From: UBA1952 sp965246785
GTDB lineage: Bacteria; Bacteroidota; Bacteroidia; Chitinophagales; Chitinophagaceae
Assembly: GCA_965246785.1 (NCBI GenBank)
Contig: CBDFFM010000036.1
Location: forward strand, 1 to 64,000
DNA: 64,000 nt
Reading direction: 5' to 3'
Positions 50,017 through 58,314 of this stretch are shown one piece after another. The first letter of the stretch is position 1. Every line of letters begins with the position of its first letter. The notes below the pieces were generated by a model, which did no database searches, was not told where the DNA came from, and saw only the letters and a program-made list of their open reading frames with translations. A program made the position numbers and the translations under genes.

Positions 50017-50928
50017 ATGCAACGCTTCTTTTTGCTGCTCTGCTCTCTGGCAGGGCTTATCAACAACGCTTTGGCTCAAACGCCAACTTACAAATACACT
50101 GCTTTCACTGGTACCCAATCCCCAGGTGGTTCACCTGGTGAAATAATCAGGATTCAGGCACTCTATAATAAAGCAAATTTTCCCGGTGCGCCATCAGGTC
50201 GCGTGAAAGCGGTGTATTACCGAATGTCACAACAATATACATTGGTCGTACCGCCCGGTAAGGCCTGTGCGCATCAGCAGTTTATCGGCAAGATTGGTTA
50301 CACTTACGACAGTGTCTATAAACAGGCTTCTACCGACAGTTTCCGGACAGGGCTTACTACCTATTATGGCCCGGATACTTTTTCAGTGCCTTGCTCCGCG
50401 CCCGGCGGCACCTGGATACGCGTGCCGGTGAAAAAAGGAACCTTTTTCTACGACCCGGAACGCTACTTTGCCGTAGAGTTCGCTTATGGACGTGATTCTT
50501 TTTTCAGCAACGGGGATTTTGCCAATTCCATCAACAATCTCAGTGGCAAAAAACATACACTTCGTAATCTAACCGACAGGAATGCGCCTATGGGAGATAA
50601 TTTGGTAAACGCCACCATGGATTTAGGCTTTGACCTCGGCACCCCTGATGAGATAGCAGCCTTTAGCAATATCTCCGCCTCTGGTCTCTTTCCAAATCCG
50701 GCGCTACACGGCCGCTTCAATATCACCTTTGAGGCTACAAGCCCGGTAAAAGAAGCAGTCATAACTGTAAGTGATGCGGTAGGCAGGCAGCTATACCATA
50801 AGTCTTACAGCAATGTAGGCTGCACCTTCCTCAGGGAAGTGGATATAGCCGGCGCGGCACCCGGCATCTACTTCGTAAAGGTGGAAGCGGATGGTGAGCC
50901 GCTGAACAGGCGCGTGATCATAGAATAG
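50017..50928 (+). CDS. T9SS type A sorting-domain protein
   Basis: A 303-residue secreted protein: a signal peptide (FFLLLCSLAGLINNALA, cleavage before QTPTY), a body with KYTAFTGTQSPGGSPGEIIR and a Cys pair (GKACAHQQ, VPCSAPGG), and a C-terminal sorting domain beginning SASGLFPNPALHGRFNI and ending GIYFVKVEADGEP. It follows the previous T9SS gene after 12 bp, so the pair is co-transcribed and may form a surface complex. No enzymatic motif was seen. Confidence 0.85.
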   Translation: MQRFFLLLCSLAGLINNALAQTPTYKYTAFTGTQSPGGSPGEIIRIQALYNKANFPGAPSGRVKAVYYRMSQQYTLVVPPGKACAHQQFIGKIGYTYDSVYKQASTDSFRTGLTTYYGPDTFSVPCSAPGGTWIRVPVKKGTFFYDPERYFAVEFAYGRDSFFSNGDFANSINNLSGKKHTLRNLTDRNAPMGDNLVNATMDLGFDLGTPDEIAAFSNISASGLFPNPALHGRFNITFEATSPVKEAVITVSDAVGRQLYHKSYSNVGCTFLREVDIAGAAPGIYFVKVEADGEPLNRRVIIE

Positions 50929-50956
50929 TCTCTTGCCGGAAAGCAAACAAAAATGT

Positions 50957-50992
50957 GCAGGCTGCTTCTAAAGAGGCAGCCTGCGCTGCTTT
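50957..50992 (+). terminator. terminator-like hairpin after the T9SS gene pair
   Basis: GCAGGCTGC at 50957-50965 pairs with GCAGCCTGC at 50976-50984, followed by GCTGCTTT. The stem is strong but the T run is short. It lies 28 bp after the stop at 50928 and before the convergent aminotransferase-like gene ending at 51084. Confidence 0.6.
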
Positions 50993-51083
50993 AAGGGACT
51001 CACGCTCCTGCATACCTCCTTCATACTTCCTTCTGGTTTCCTCCCCATCTGGAGTATGACATACTCCCACTTCAGCCCACCGC

Positions 51084-52361
51084 TCATACCATCTTCCCAA
51101 TCTCCTCCATCAGCCTGTCTACATCTGCCCGGCTATTATAGATATGCGTGGACACCCGCAGCGCATTCCAGCCATTCTCATGCACGCCGCGTATGCGCAC
51201 CTTCGCCCCCATGCAGTGGTTGAAGAAGTCCCCATGCGCCACCCCGCGTATCCGGAAGCCATTCATCGCGCAGTGGGAGCGCTCCTCGGCCGGGGTCAGC
51301 ACCTCCACCTTATCGCCGAAGGCAGCCAGCTGCTCCCGAGTATATGCGCTAAGCGCCCGCACGCGCTGCTCCACGTTCTCCATCCCGATGCCTTCCAGAA
51401 AATCTACTGCTGCCATCACGCCCCGCCACAGGCCGAGGCTCTGCGTGCCGCCAAAGTAGCGATGTGCGGAAGGCGCGTACTCCGTGTCTCTAATTGGCGT
51501 TGCCGCCATATTCCAGACGCCCGTATCGCCGCCGCCACCCACAAAGAGGGGCCGGAGCGTCTCCTGGAAATCCTTGCGCACATAGAGAAAGCCGGTGCCC
51601 TTCGGCCCCAGCATCCACTTGTGGCAGCAGCCGGCGTAGGTATCGCAGCCCAGTTGGTGCAGGTTCAGCGGCAACATACCTGCGCCATGCGCCCCGTCAA
51701 TGGCGCAGAAGAGGCCCCTGTCCTTCGCCAGCCGGCAGATGTCCGCCACGGGCAAGACCTGCCCCTGCGTGCATAGGATGTGCGGTACGGCAATGGCGCG
51801 CGTCTTCGGCGTGATGAGCGCGGCAATGCGGCTCAGGGTCTCCTCCGCCGTAGGGGCGGGGCTGAATGTTTTAAGCACAATACCGTGCTGCTTCCGCCGG
51901 TTCAGCCAGGGGAAGGCATTGCCCACGTGCTCGTGCGTTGTCAGTATTACCTCATCGCCCCGGCGCAGGGGCAGGCCCCAGCAGGCTATGTTGATGCCCT
52001 CGGTGGTGTTGTGCGTCAGCGCTATCTCATCCGCGCCTGCGCCGAGGAAGCGCCCCAGCTTATCCATTGCCGCCTCATAGCCATTGTAGGCGCCCTCCAC
52101 ATCCGTCTCCATCATGCCCGCCCGTGTAGCCTCTATCACCGAGTAGGGCGATGGGCCGAGGGTACCGTTGTTCAGGTACGTCCATGCCCGCGAGAGGGGG
52201 AATGCGGCGCGGATGCTTTCCCAGTAGGCCTCGTCATCGGCAGCCACTGGGCCGCCTTTGGGCGAAAGCGGGAGCGGCGTGGCAAGGGCGGCCATCTCGC
52301 TTAGCGAGCAGGCGGAAAGCAGCGCAGATGCCTGCAGAAAACGGCGGCGGGAAAGCGGCAC
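51084..52361 (-). CDS. Tat-exported class V aminotransferase-like PLP enzyme
   Basis: A 425-residue fold-type I PLP enzyme like isopenicillin N epimerase or cysteine desulfurase. The N-terminus has a twin-arginine signal (SRRRFLQASALLSA), so it is exported folded. Visible motifs: TYLNNGTLGPSP, THNTTEGIN, AIDGAHGAGMLPLN (Asp of the cofactor site) and GCCHKWMLGPKGTGF with the PLP-binding Lys. The gene starts with GTG at 52361, 13 bp after the stop of the preceding lipoprotein gene. The substrate is unknown; a periplasmic amino acid epimerase or lyase is one option. Confidence 0.87.
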   Translation of the reverse strand: MPLSRRRFLQASALLSACSLSEMAALATPLPLSPKGGPVAADDEAYWESIRAAFPLSRAWTYLNNGTLGPSPYSVIEATRAGMMETDVEGAYNGYEAAMDKLGRFLGAGADEIALTHNTTEGINIACWGLPLRRGDEVILTTHEHVGNAFPWLNRRKQHGIVLKTFSPAPTAEETLSRIAALITPKTRAIAVPHILCTQGQVLPVADICRLAKDRGLFCAIDGAHGAGMLPLNLHQLGCDTYAGCCHKWMLGPKGTGFLYVRKDFQETLRPLFVGGGGDTGVWNMAATPIRDTEYAPSAHRYFGGTQSLGLWRGVMAAVDFLEGIGMENVEQRVRALSAYTREQLAAFGDKVEVLTPAEERSHCAMNGFRIRGVAHGDFFNHCMGAKVRIRGVHENGWNALRVSTHIYNSRADVDRLMEEIGKMV

Positions 52362-52373
52362 GGCTGATGCGCT

Positions 52374-52661
52374 TTACCGGGTAGGGTCTAACACTTCCGG
52401 CTTGGGCCGGGGACGAAGCTTTTCCTTCTTAGGCTCCGGCGGCTTTGCGCCGGGCTGTCCTGGCTGGCCGGGCGGGGGTGGAGCCTGCTGCGTCATGCTG
52501 TCCGTGCCGGTCATGACCGGTGCGGCCATAGGCTGCGGCTGCGGGGCCGGGACCGCAGTCTGTTGCGTGGTTGCTTTGCCTGAGCCGGCATCCTCGCTGT
52601 CATGTCCGTTGCCGCAGCCCGCGGCCGCCGCCAGAAATAATGCAATTGTCAGGAGCTTCAT
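52374..52661 (-). CDS. small proline-rich lipoprotein
   Basis: A 95-residue protein with a lipobox AAGC at residues 13-16 after LLTIALFLAA. The mature part is low complexity and disordered: Gln/Thr/Pro-rich (TTQQTAVPAPQPQPMAAP, QAPPPPGQPGQPGAKPPEP) and ends with Lys/Arg. No domain. It precedes the PLP enzyme gene by 13 bp and is probably co-transcribed. A linker or envelope-spanning role is conceivable. Confidence 0.75.
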   Translation of the reverse strand: MKLLTIALFLAAAAGCGNGHDSEDAGSGKATTQQTAVPAPQPQPMAAPVMTGTDSMTQQAPPPPGQPGQPGAKPPEPKKEKLRPRPKPEVLDPTR

Positions 52662-52689
52662 ATAATAAAGAGGAAAAGGCAGTGTGTAA

Positions 52690-52734
52690 AATAAAAGCTC
52701 CGGCCGACAAGCCCTTAGCCTCGCCGACCGGAGC
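52690..52734 (-). terminator. Rho-independent terminator after the small lipoprotein gene at 52764
   Basis: Read on the minus strand, GCTCCGGTCGGC (52734-52723) pairs with GTCGGCCGGAGC (52708-52697) with one mismatch, then TTTTATTTT follows. It lies 30 bp after the stop at 52764 and before the lipoprotein gene starting at 52661. Confidence 0.8.
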
Positions 52735-52763
52735 GGAATAATGTGATTGGCACAGCTGCTCCG

Positions 52764-53102
52764 CTACGGGAAGACGAAGGTTACGACCGTGTCCCTGACC
52801 ACAATAATGTTCTGCTGGCGCAGGATAGGCTTGCTGTCCTGCACGTGCTCTATCTGTACCACCTTCACGCGGTGGAAACCTTCGGTGATATTGGGATAAG
52901 TGGCGGTGTCATCGCCGTAAAGGTTGCCGTAGCGGGCGTCATCAAGGTAAATGTCGTAGAGGTCGGCGCTCTTGTTGATGTAGCGCAGAGCGCCTTTCTC
53001 AATATAGTTGGTCGGCTTGCCGGTATCCACGTCGTCGTCTTTCTTGCAGGCGCTGAGGCCGATGATGGCGAGCAGCGCGGCGGCGAGTATAGTTTTGCTC
53101 AT
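52764..53102 (-). CDS. small hypothetical lipoprotein
   Basis: A 112-residue protein with signal and lipobox LSAC (residues 16-19) followed by KKDDDVD. The mature chain is beta-rich (GALRYINKSADLYDIYLDD, YPNITEGFHRVKVVQIEHV, IIVVRDTVVTFVFP), similar in pattern to PEGA-like or other small surface domains, but no family is certain. It has its own terminator and lies 104 bp downstream of the glycosyltransferase gene. Confidence 0.75.
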   Translation of the reverse strand: MSKTILAAALLAIIGLSACKKDDDVDTGKPTNYIEKGALRYINKSADLYDIYLDDARYGNLYGDDTATYPNITEGFHRVKVVQIEHVQDSKPILRQQNIIVVRDTVVTFVFP

Positions 53103-53206
53103 TGTCGTTGTTGGGGAAGCGTGTGAGGGCGCCTCTTTTGGGAAGGGCGGCTTACAAAGCTAATAGATGGCGGTTAATTCTGCTAACGCCTGCCGGGAAT
53201 TACACA

Positions 53207-54340
53207 TCAGCGCGGCAGCGATGCCGCAAAGTCAATCAGCGACTCGGAAAAGTGCTTCCAGGAATAATGCTGCCGTTGCGCGGCAAGACTGTCAGCGAGG
53301 TGTGGCAATCCGCCGGGCGTAAAGAACTCCAGCAGCGCATCCGCGATGGACTCCGGTGTTGGCTCACAGATAAATCCGGTCTCGCCGTCCTTCACCGCTT
53401 CCGGGAGGCCGCCCACATTTGTAGCTACCATACCCCGCTGGAAGTGGTAGGCCACCTGCGTAATGCCGCTTTGCGTAGCGCTGCGGTAAGGGAGCACAAC
53501 GCAATCAGCGGCGGAGAAGTAGCGTCTCACCTCATCGTTCGGGATGAACTCGGTGAAGGGATGGACACGGTCTGCAATCCCGTATTTAGCAATGATGCTT
53601 TCATAAAAATCCTTGTCGCCGTAATACTCGCCGGCGATTATCAGATGGATGGCGGCTACTGCCAGCCGCTTATCGGCCATAGCTTCCAATAGCAAGTCAA
53701 GGCCCTTGTACTTGCGGATGAAGCCGAAGAAGAGGGCGTACTTATGTTCCGGCGGCAGTCCCAGCTTCTGCAAGGCTTCCCGGCGCGGAATGCCTTCACC
53801 GTAATTATCGTACAGCGGATGATGCAGCAGGATGGCGGGCTTGCCGGTAAGTCCCTTTAGGTCTGCACTTACTTCCTTGCTCATCGTTACAAAGCCGTTT
53901 ACGGGTTTGATGAAGTAGCGCGTGAAAGCCGCATCTCCCGGACGCTTTTCATGCGGCAGGATATTGTCAGCAATCGTGATGATGCGTGTGTGCTTATTCT
54001 TAGCCACGATGCGCAGGATGGTGCCGAGCGCGGGCCCGAAGAAGGGCATCCAGTAGCGCACCACCAGAATATCGGGCATGTCGCGTCGTATCTGCGCGCC
54101 GGCGCTGCGCCAGCTAAGCGGATTGACGGAATTAATGAGCGGGATGATGCGCAGGCCCTCGGGGGCAGGCGCGTCTGTAAGCTGCGTTTTTCCTGGAAAG
54201 AGTTTGGAAGGATACTGAAGCGAGTAGGAATAGATGGTTACGTCATTGCCGAGCGCCTGCAGCTCGCGGGCGAAGCGCTCGTCAAAATCGGCAAGGCCGC
54301 CGCGCAGGGGCCAGGCCGGGCCTATGATGCCAACCTTCAT
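53207..54340 (-). CDS. glycosyltransferase, GT4-like
   Basis: A 377-residue GT-B fold glycosyltransferase. KVGIIGPAWPLRGGLADFDERFARELQALG is the N-terminal domain with the Gly-rich donor/acceptor loop; ALFFGFIRKYKGLDLLLEAM, then FSAADCVVLPYRSATQSGITQVAY is the C-terminal GT4 domain with the E-like EAV region (GGLPEAVKDGETGFI). It overlaps the nucleotidyltransferase gene by 4 bp (ATGA). Its operon position next to heptose nucleotide sugar genes suggests that it moves a GDP-heptose or another sugar into a surface glycan. Confidence 0.88.
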   Translation of the reverse strand: MKVGIIGPAWPLRGGLADFDERFARELQALGNDVTIYSYSLQYPSKLFPGKTQLTDAPAPEGLRIIPLINSVNPLSWRSAGAQIRRDMPDILVVRYWMPFFGPALGTILRIVAKNKHTRIITIADNILPHEKRPGDAAFTRYFIKPVNGFVTMSKEVSADLKGLTGKPAILLHHPLYDNYGEGIPRREALQKLGLPPEHKYALFFGFIRKYKGLDLLLEAMADKRLAVAAIHLIIAGEYYGDKDFYESIIAKYGIADRVHPFTEFIPNDEVRRYFSAADCVVLPYRSATQSGITQVAYHFQRGMVATNVGGLPEAVKDGETGFICEPTPESIADALLEFFTPGGLPHLADSLAAQRQHYSWKHFSESLIDFAASLPR

Positions 54341-55053
54341 AGCTGCGAAAATAGGCGTAGAAAATCCGTCTGGGCGCGCTGGTAATCCTGCGGTACGCCG
54401 ATGTCTATGAAGTAGCCATCATCTTCGTGGCCGTAGAATTTCCCTTCGCTTATGAAGCGCTCTAAGTAGTCTTTCTCAAAAGAGAATTGCTGCGGCAGGG
54501 CACGTTGCAGGAATGCTTCGCGGCTAATGATGTAAACGCCGCCGTTAATGAGGCCGCTCTTACGAGGAGCTTTTTCCTGAAAGGCGGTAATAATGTTTTG
54601 GGCATCTTTCTCTACTGTGCCGTACCGTTCAAAATCTGTGAGTGCCTTTAGGACGAGGGTTGTTTCAGCTCCGCTGCTTTGGTGGCTTTGCCGCCCCGCC
54701 GGAAGGTCAATGCTGAACATCGTATCGCCATTGAGGACGGCAACGTTTTTGGCCTCACAGACTTTGAGCGCGAGGCCAATGCCGCCGCCGGTGCCGAGCG
54801 GTTCACCTTCTATCACCCAATCAATCTTCAGCGGGAAGTCCTGCGTTTGCAGCCAAGCCGTGACTGCTTCGCTTTTATGGCCGAGGCTGAGCACGACTCT
54901 GTCGATGCCTTGCCTCACCGCCCATTGCAGCAGGTAATACAGAAAGGGCTTGCCGGCCACGAGCGCCATGCACTTAGGCGTGTCTTCGCCGATTACGCCA
55001 CGCAGGCGGGTGCCGAGGCCGCCGGCAAGGATGATGGCTTCTAAACGCTCCAT
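54337..55053 (-). CDS. hddC: nucleotidyltransferase, HddC-like (heptose-1-phosphate guanylyltransferase)
   Basis: A 238-residue NDP-sugar synthase: LEAIILAGGLGTRLRGVIGEDTPKCMALVAGKPFLYYLLQW is the nucleotide-binding loop, VAVLNGDTMFSID the metal site, and EGEPLGTGGGIGLAL the sugar-binding part. In the two-gene pair with the following GHMP kinase this matches HddC/HddA of GDP-D-glycero-alpha-D-manno-heptose synthesis. The start overlaps the kinase gene by 13 bp. The general class is certain, the substrate is inferred from context. Confidence 0.8.
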   Translation of the reverse strand: MERLEAIILAGGLGTRLRGVIGEDTPKCMALVAGKPFLYYLLQWAVRQGIDRVVLSLGHKSEAVTAWLQTQDFPLKIDWVIEGEPLGTGGGIGLALKVCEAKNVAVLNGDTMFSIDLPAGRQSHQSSGAETTLVLKALTDFERYGTVEKDAQNIITAFQEKAPRKSGLINGGVYIISREAFLQRALPQQFSFEKDYLERFISEGKFYGHEDDGYFIDIGVPQDYQRAQTDFLRLFSQL

Positions 55054-56063
55054 GTAAACAACCCCCGCTCCGTAAACTGATATTCCTTCAGCTCCCCGCC
55101 AAAGCCTTTCAGCGCTTCCTGCACGGCATAGCGCGTATTGGCCGGGCAGTAAAACATCATAAACCCACCGCCGCCTGCACCGCTGATTTTACCTCCGGTC
55201 GCGCCGGCTGCTAATGCAGCCTCGTAGATGGAATCCATACGCTCGTTGGAAATGCCTGCGGCCATTTGCTTCTTGAATTTGAAGCCATAGTCCAGGATGG
55301 AGCCGATATCGCTCACCTTGCCGCGGAGCAGGGCTTCCTTCATCATGCGGGCCTGCTCTTTGAGCTGGTGCATGGCCTCAATGCTCTGGGCGTTCTTGTC
55401 CATTACGTTCTTGCTTTGTACCTCTATGATATCGGCGCTCTTGCGGCTGGTGGCGGTGAAGTAGAGAAGCAGGTTGTTCTCCAGCTCGTTCAGGATTTGC
55501 GTCTTGATGCGCAGCGGATTGACGATAACGCGCCCTTCCTCATAAAACTCCATGTAGTTGACGCCGCCGAATGTGGCCGCATACTGGTCTTGCTTGCCGC
55601 CCGCCATTTTCAAATCCTCGCGCTCTATCTCGTAAGCAAGGTGCGCCACGTCATACTCGCCAAGCGGCAGCCGCAGCCATTCCGCAAATGCACCGATTAT
55701 GGCGACGACAAGCGTGGATGAAGTGCCGAGGCCGGAGCCTGCCGGTGCATCCACGAATGTGGTAAGTCGGAATGACGAAGGCATTGCGCCGTACTGGCGA
55801 ACGAGGCGATTGTAAACGCCGGTGGCAAGGTCAAGCTTATCGTCTATGGGGAGTTCGGGCGCCGCTTCGTAAGAAACCTTCTCGCCGCGGTCAACGGCTT
55901 CAAAGATAATTTCGTTGCCGCCCAGCGGCTCTATTGTAGCGTAGGCGTAGAGGGAAATAGTGGCGTTGAGAATGGCACCGCCGTAGAGGTCGCAGTAAGG
56001 GCTTACATCGGTGCCGCCGCCGGCGAGGCCGATGCGGAGCGGGGCTTTGGAGCGGTAAATCAT
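55041..56063 (-). CDS. hddA: GHMP kinase, HddA-like (heptose-7-phosphate kinase)
   Basis: A 340-residue GHMP kinase: RSKAPLRIGLAGGGTDVSPYCDLYGG opens, PAGSGLGTSSTLVVAIIGAF is the phosphate-binding motif, and GGKISGAGGGGFMMFYCP the C-terminal motif. LAGGGTDVSPYCDLYGG and KMAGGKQDQYAATFGG are characteristic for the heptose-7-phosphate kinase group. It is the first gene of a run with the nucleotidyltransferase and glycosyltransferase, all overlapping. The gmhA and gmhB steps of the pathway are not in the window. Confidence 0.82.
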   Translation of the reverse strand: MIYRSKAPLRIGLAGGGTDVSPYCDLYGGAILNATISLYAYATIEPLGGNEIIFEAVDRGEKVSYEAAPELPIDDKLDLATGVYNRLVRQYGAMPSSFRLTTFVDAPAGSGLGTSSTLVVAIIGAFAEWLRLPLGEYDVAHLAYEIEREDLKMAGGKQDQYAATFGGVNYMEFYEEGRVIVNPLRIKTQILNELENNLLLYFTATSRKSADIIEVQSKNVMDKNAQSIEAMHQLKEQARMMKEALLRGKVSDIGSILDYGFKFKKQMAAGISNERMDSIYEAALAAGATGGKISGAGGGGFMMFYCPANTRYAVQEALKGFGGELKEYQFTERGLFTWSV

Positions 56064-56181
56064 TTTGAATGCGGAATTCGGAGTGCGGAATTCGGATTGA
56101 ATCGGGAAATGAACCGCGGAGACGCAAAGGCACGGAGGCTAATTCTCTCTGCGTCTCTGCGGCTAAAAATGTGATTGCACG

Positions 56182-56901
56182 TTACTCTGTGAACTTATAT
56201 CCAATGCCCCGCACGCTGTGGAAGTGGATGGGGTTGCGACTGTCGCGCTCAAAGTATTTGCGGAAGTTGAGGATGAAGTTGTCTATGGTGCGTGTGGTAG
56301 GATAGACGTTGTAGCCCCACACTACCTGCAGGATGTGCTCGCGGCTTACCACCTCGCCCTTGTGCTCCACAAGGAGCTTGAGCAGCGCGGCTTCCTTCTT
56401 CGAAAGCTCCTGCTTATGGCCGTCCTTGTCCACGCACTCGTGCGCGGCAAAGTCAATCTTGCAGCCGTCAAACTCATATACATTGGCTACGCTTTGCGGC
56501 TCACGGATTTTGCGGTTTTTGGAGATGAGCTTATCCACGCGCAGCAGCAACTCTTCCAGATTGAAAGGCTTGGTGAGGTAATCATCCCCGCCCTTCTTAA
56601 GCCCGGCCACGCGGTCGGCGCCGGTGTTGCGGGCGGAGAGGAAGAGGATGGGCACTGCATTGTGCTGCATGCGGATGGTCTCACAAACGGCAAGGCCGTC
56701 CATTTCCGGCAGCATGATGTCAAGGATGATGAGGTCAAAAAACTCGTTCTTCACCGCCTTGAGCGCCTGCGGGCCGTTGACGGCAAGTGTTACCTCATAG
56801 TTCTCTAGTTCAAGATTGAGCTTAAGGGCTTCGCGGAGGCTTTCCTCATCTTCCACAACAAGCAGGGAGGCTTTTGCGGGCTGGTCTCTTTTTAGGGCCA
56901 T
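56182..56901 (-). CDS. OmpR/PhoB-type response regulator
   Basis: A 239-residue regulator. Receiver domain: LLVVEDEESLREALKLNLE with the acidic pocket, phospho-acceptor Asp in FDLIILDIMLPEMDG, and a conserved Lys in GDDYLTKPFN. C-terminal winged helix: LSKKEAALLKLLVEHKGEVVSREHILQVVWGYNVYPTTRTIDNFILNFRKYF. No kinase gene is adjacent, so its partner lies elsewhere. It is divergent in position from nothing and follows an unrelated alkyltransferase-like gene. Confidence 0.93.
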   Translation of the reverse strand: MALKRDQPAKASLLVVEDEESLREALKLNLELENYEVTLAVNGPQALKAVKNEFFDLIILDIMLPEMDGLAVCETIRMQHNAVPILFLSARNTGADRVAGLKKGGDDYLTKPFNLEELLLRVDKLISKNRKIREPQSVANVYEFDGCKIDFAAHECVDKDGHKQELSKKEAALLKLLVEHKGEVVSREHILQVVWGYNVYPTTRTIDNFILNFRKYFERDSRNPIHFHSVRGIGYKFTE

Positions 56902-57016
56902 GATTTATTGCAGCGTTGAGTCGTTAAGCGTTGAGTTGTTGTGTCGTTGCGGATAAATTTAGGGCTTTTGTCGGTGTGGCCTTGCCGATGTCATTGCTGC
57001 GTCAGCAGTGGCCGTC

Positions 57017-57361
57017 TTACAAGGCCAGCTCTGTTGCCGGGTTCCAGAGGAGCTTTTCAAAATCCTGCACCGCATCATCCTCTACACCGATGCCTTCTTC
57101 ACGCAGGGCATCAGCCATCTCATCGCCCGGCCCGAAGTGTGCCTTTCCGCTAAGCAGACCTTTACGGTTCACCACGCGGTGGGCCGGCACAAAGGGGGTC
57201 ACATAATGCGCGCTATTCATAGCGTAGCCCACAATGCGCGCGCCACTCTTCATGCCGATGGCCGCAGCGATGTGGCCATAGGTCGTGACGCGCCCTATCG
57301 GGATTTGGCGCACGATGTCGTAGATGGCTTCGTAGAGGTCGCTATGCGGATGAATGGCCAT
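57017..57361 (-). CDS. alkyltransferase-like (ATL) protein lacking the catalytic Cys
   Basis: A 114-residue MGMT-fold DNA-binding domain: YEAIYDIVRQIPIGRVTTYGHIAAAIG, then SARIVGYAMNSAHYV-like segment and the active-site region VPAHRVVNRKG. The motif PCHR of true O6-alkylguanine transferases is PAHR here, so the methyl-accepting Cys is absent. This defines ATL proteins, which bind alkylated guanine and direct nucleotide excision repair. The ATG at 57361 is chosen because the longer frame at 57391 overlaps the preceding gene more. It overlaps the DUF5522 gene by 20 bp. Confidence 0.9.
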   Translation of the reverse strand: MAIHPHSDLYEAIYDIVRQIPIGRVTTYGHIAAAIGMKSGARIVGYAMNSAHYVTPFVPAHRVVNRKGLLSGKAHFGPGDEMADALREEGIGVEDDAVQDFEKLLWNPATELAL

Positions 57362-57557
57362 TGTCGGGTGCTTTGTTTTTTCTGGCGGCAAGCAGGGCGT
57401 TGCGCTTCGGCTCCCGGACGGCTATCCAGTCATACGGACAGTGCAGGCAGCCGCCCGCGCAGCACCACCCGCGGCGGAGGTGGTATTCACGCGTCATCAC
57501 CAGCCTGCCGTCCGGCAGCAAGTAGTAATCTTCGCCCTCACGCAGCCTGCTCATCAC
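57342..57557 (-). CDS. DUF5522 domain small protein
   Basis: A 71-residue protein with EDYYLLPDGRLVMTREYHLRRGWCCAGGCLHCPY, the four-Cys pattern of DUF5522, likely a small zinc- or iron-binding module. The C-terminal part is basic. It overlaps trmB (20 bp) upstream and the ATL gene (20 bp) downstream. Such small genes often sit between RNA-modification and repair genes in Bacteroidota. Function unknown. Confidence 0.8.
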   Translation of the reverse strand: MMSRLREGEDYYLLPDGRLVMTREYHLRRGWCCAGGCLHCPYDWIAVREPKRNALLAARKNKAPDNGHSSA

Positions 57558-58239
57558 TGTCAGCGGTCTTTTTCTCCCGCTCCGACACTACGATTGGCGC
57601 ATCCGGCAGCGAGAAGCATAGATAGTAAATGGTGCGGCCTTCGGCAAGATGCATGGACTCATAAAAGGTCTGGATGGCGAGCGGGCCGGTAGCGAGGCCT
57701 TTCCCGTAGATGTCGGCAATGTCGGTATGGACGGTGCAGCCTTGCTCTTCAATCACTTCCTGCGTGAAGGTGTAAAGTTCTTCGGAGTCGGTCTTCAGAT
57801 GAATTTTTGCGCCCGCCGGCAGCACCTGCTGGTATGCGCGCAAAAAGCGCGGGTGCGTCAGGCGGTTCTTGGCCTTATTCAGAAAGGGGTCTGCGAAGAC
57901 AATCCAGATTTCGTCCACGCGGTCTTCCGGTGCGAAGTAGTCTGGGAGCTGCTGAATTTGGGTGCGCAGGAATGCTACATTGTTCAGGCCTTCGGCAAGA
58001 GCCTTTTTTGCGCCGATGTAGATGCGGTTGCCTTTGATGTCAACGCCTATGTAATTGCGGTCGCTGTTCTGGCGGCCAAGGCCCACACTGTACTCGCCCT
58101 TGCCGCAGGCCAGTTCCAGCGTGATGGGATTGGCATTGCCGAAGTGCGCTGCCCAATGCCCTTTTATACCTTCCGGATATTGCAGTACATTGGCAAACTC
58201 TTTTATGGCGGCGAAGCGCACTAACTTTTTCTGGCCCAT
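57538..58239 (-). CDS. trmB: tRNA (guanosine(46)-N7)-methyltransferase
   Basis: A 233-residue SAM-dependent methyltransferase that modifies G46 of the tRNA variable loop. LELACGKGEYSVGLGRQ is the SAM-binding motif, NYIGVDIKGNRIYIGAKKAL follows, and EIWIVFADPFLNKAKNRLTHPRFL matches the conserved catalytic PDP-like region (ADPF here). The ATG at 58239 is used; an earlier TTG exists at 58254. It heads a three-gene overlapping run trmB-DUF5522-ATL. Confidence 0.93.
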   Translation of the reverse strand: MGQKKLVRFAAIKEFANVLQYPEGIKGHWAAHFGNANPITLELACGKGEYSVGLGRQNSDRNYIGVDIKGNRIYIGAKKALAEGLNNVAFLRTQIQQLPDYFAPEDRVDEIWIVFADPFLNKAKNRLTHPRFLRAYQQVLPAGAKIHLKTDSEELYTFTQEVIEEQGCTVHTDIADIYGKGLATGPLAIQTFYESMHLAEGRTIYYLCFSLPDAPIVVSEREKKTADSDEQAA

Positions 58240-58314
58240 AATGCTCGGGCGCAAAGATAGCAGGCGGACAAAGGCGTAAAGGGATAACCATATTCATTAC
58301 ACATCACCACCATC

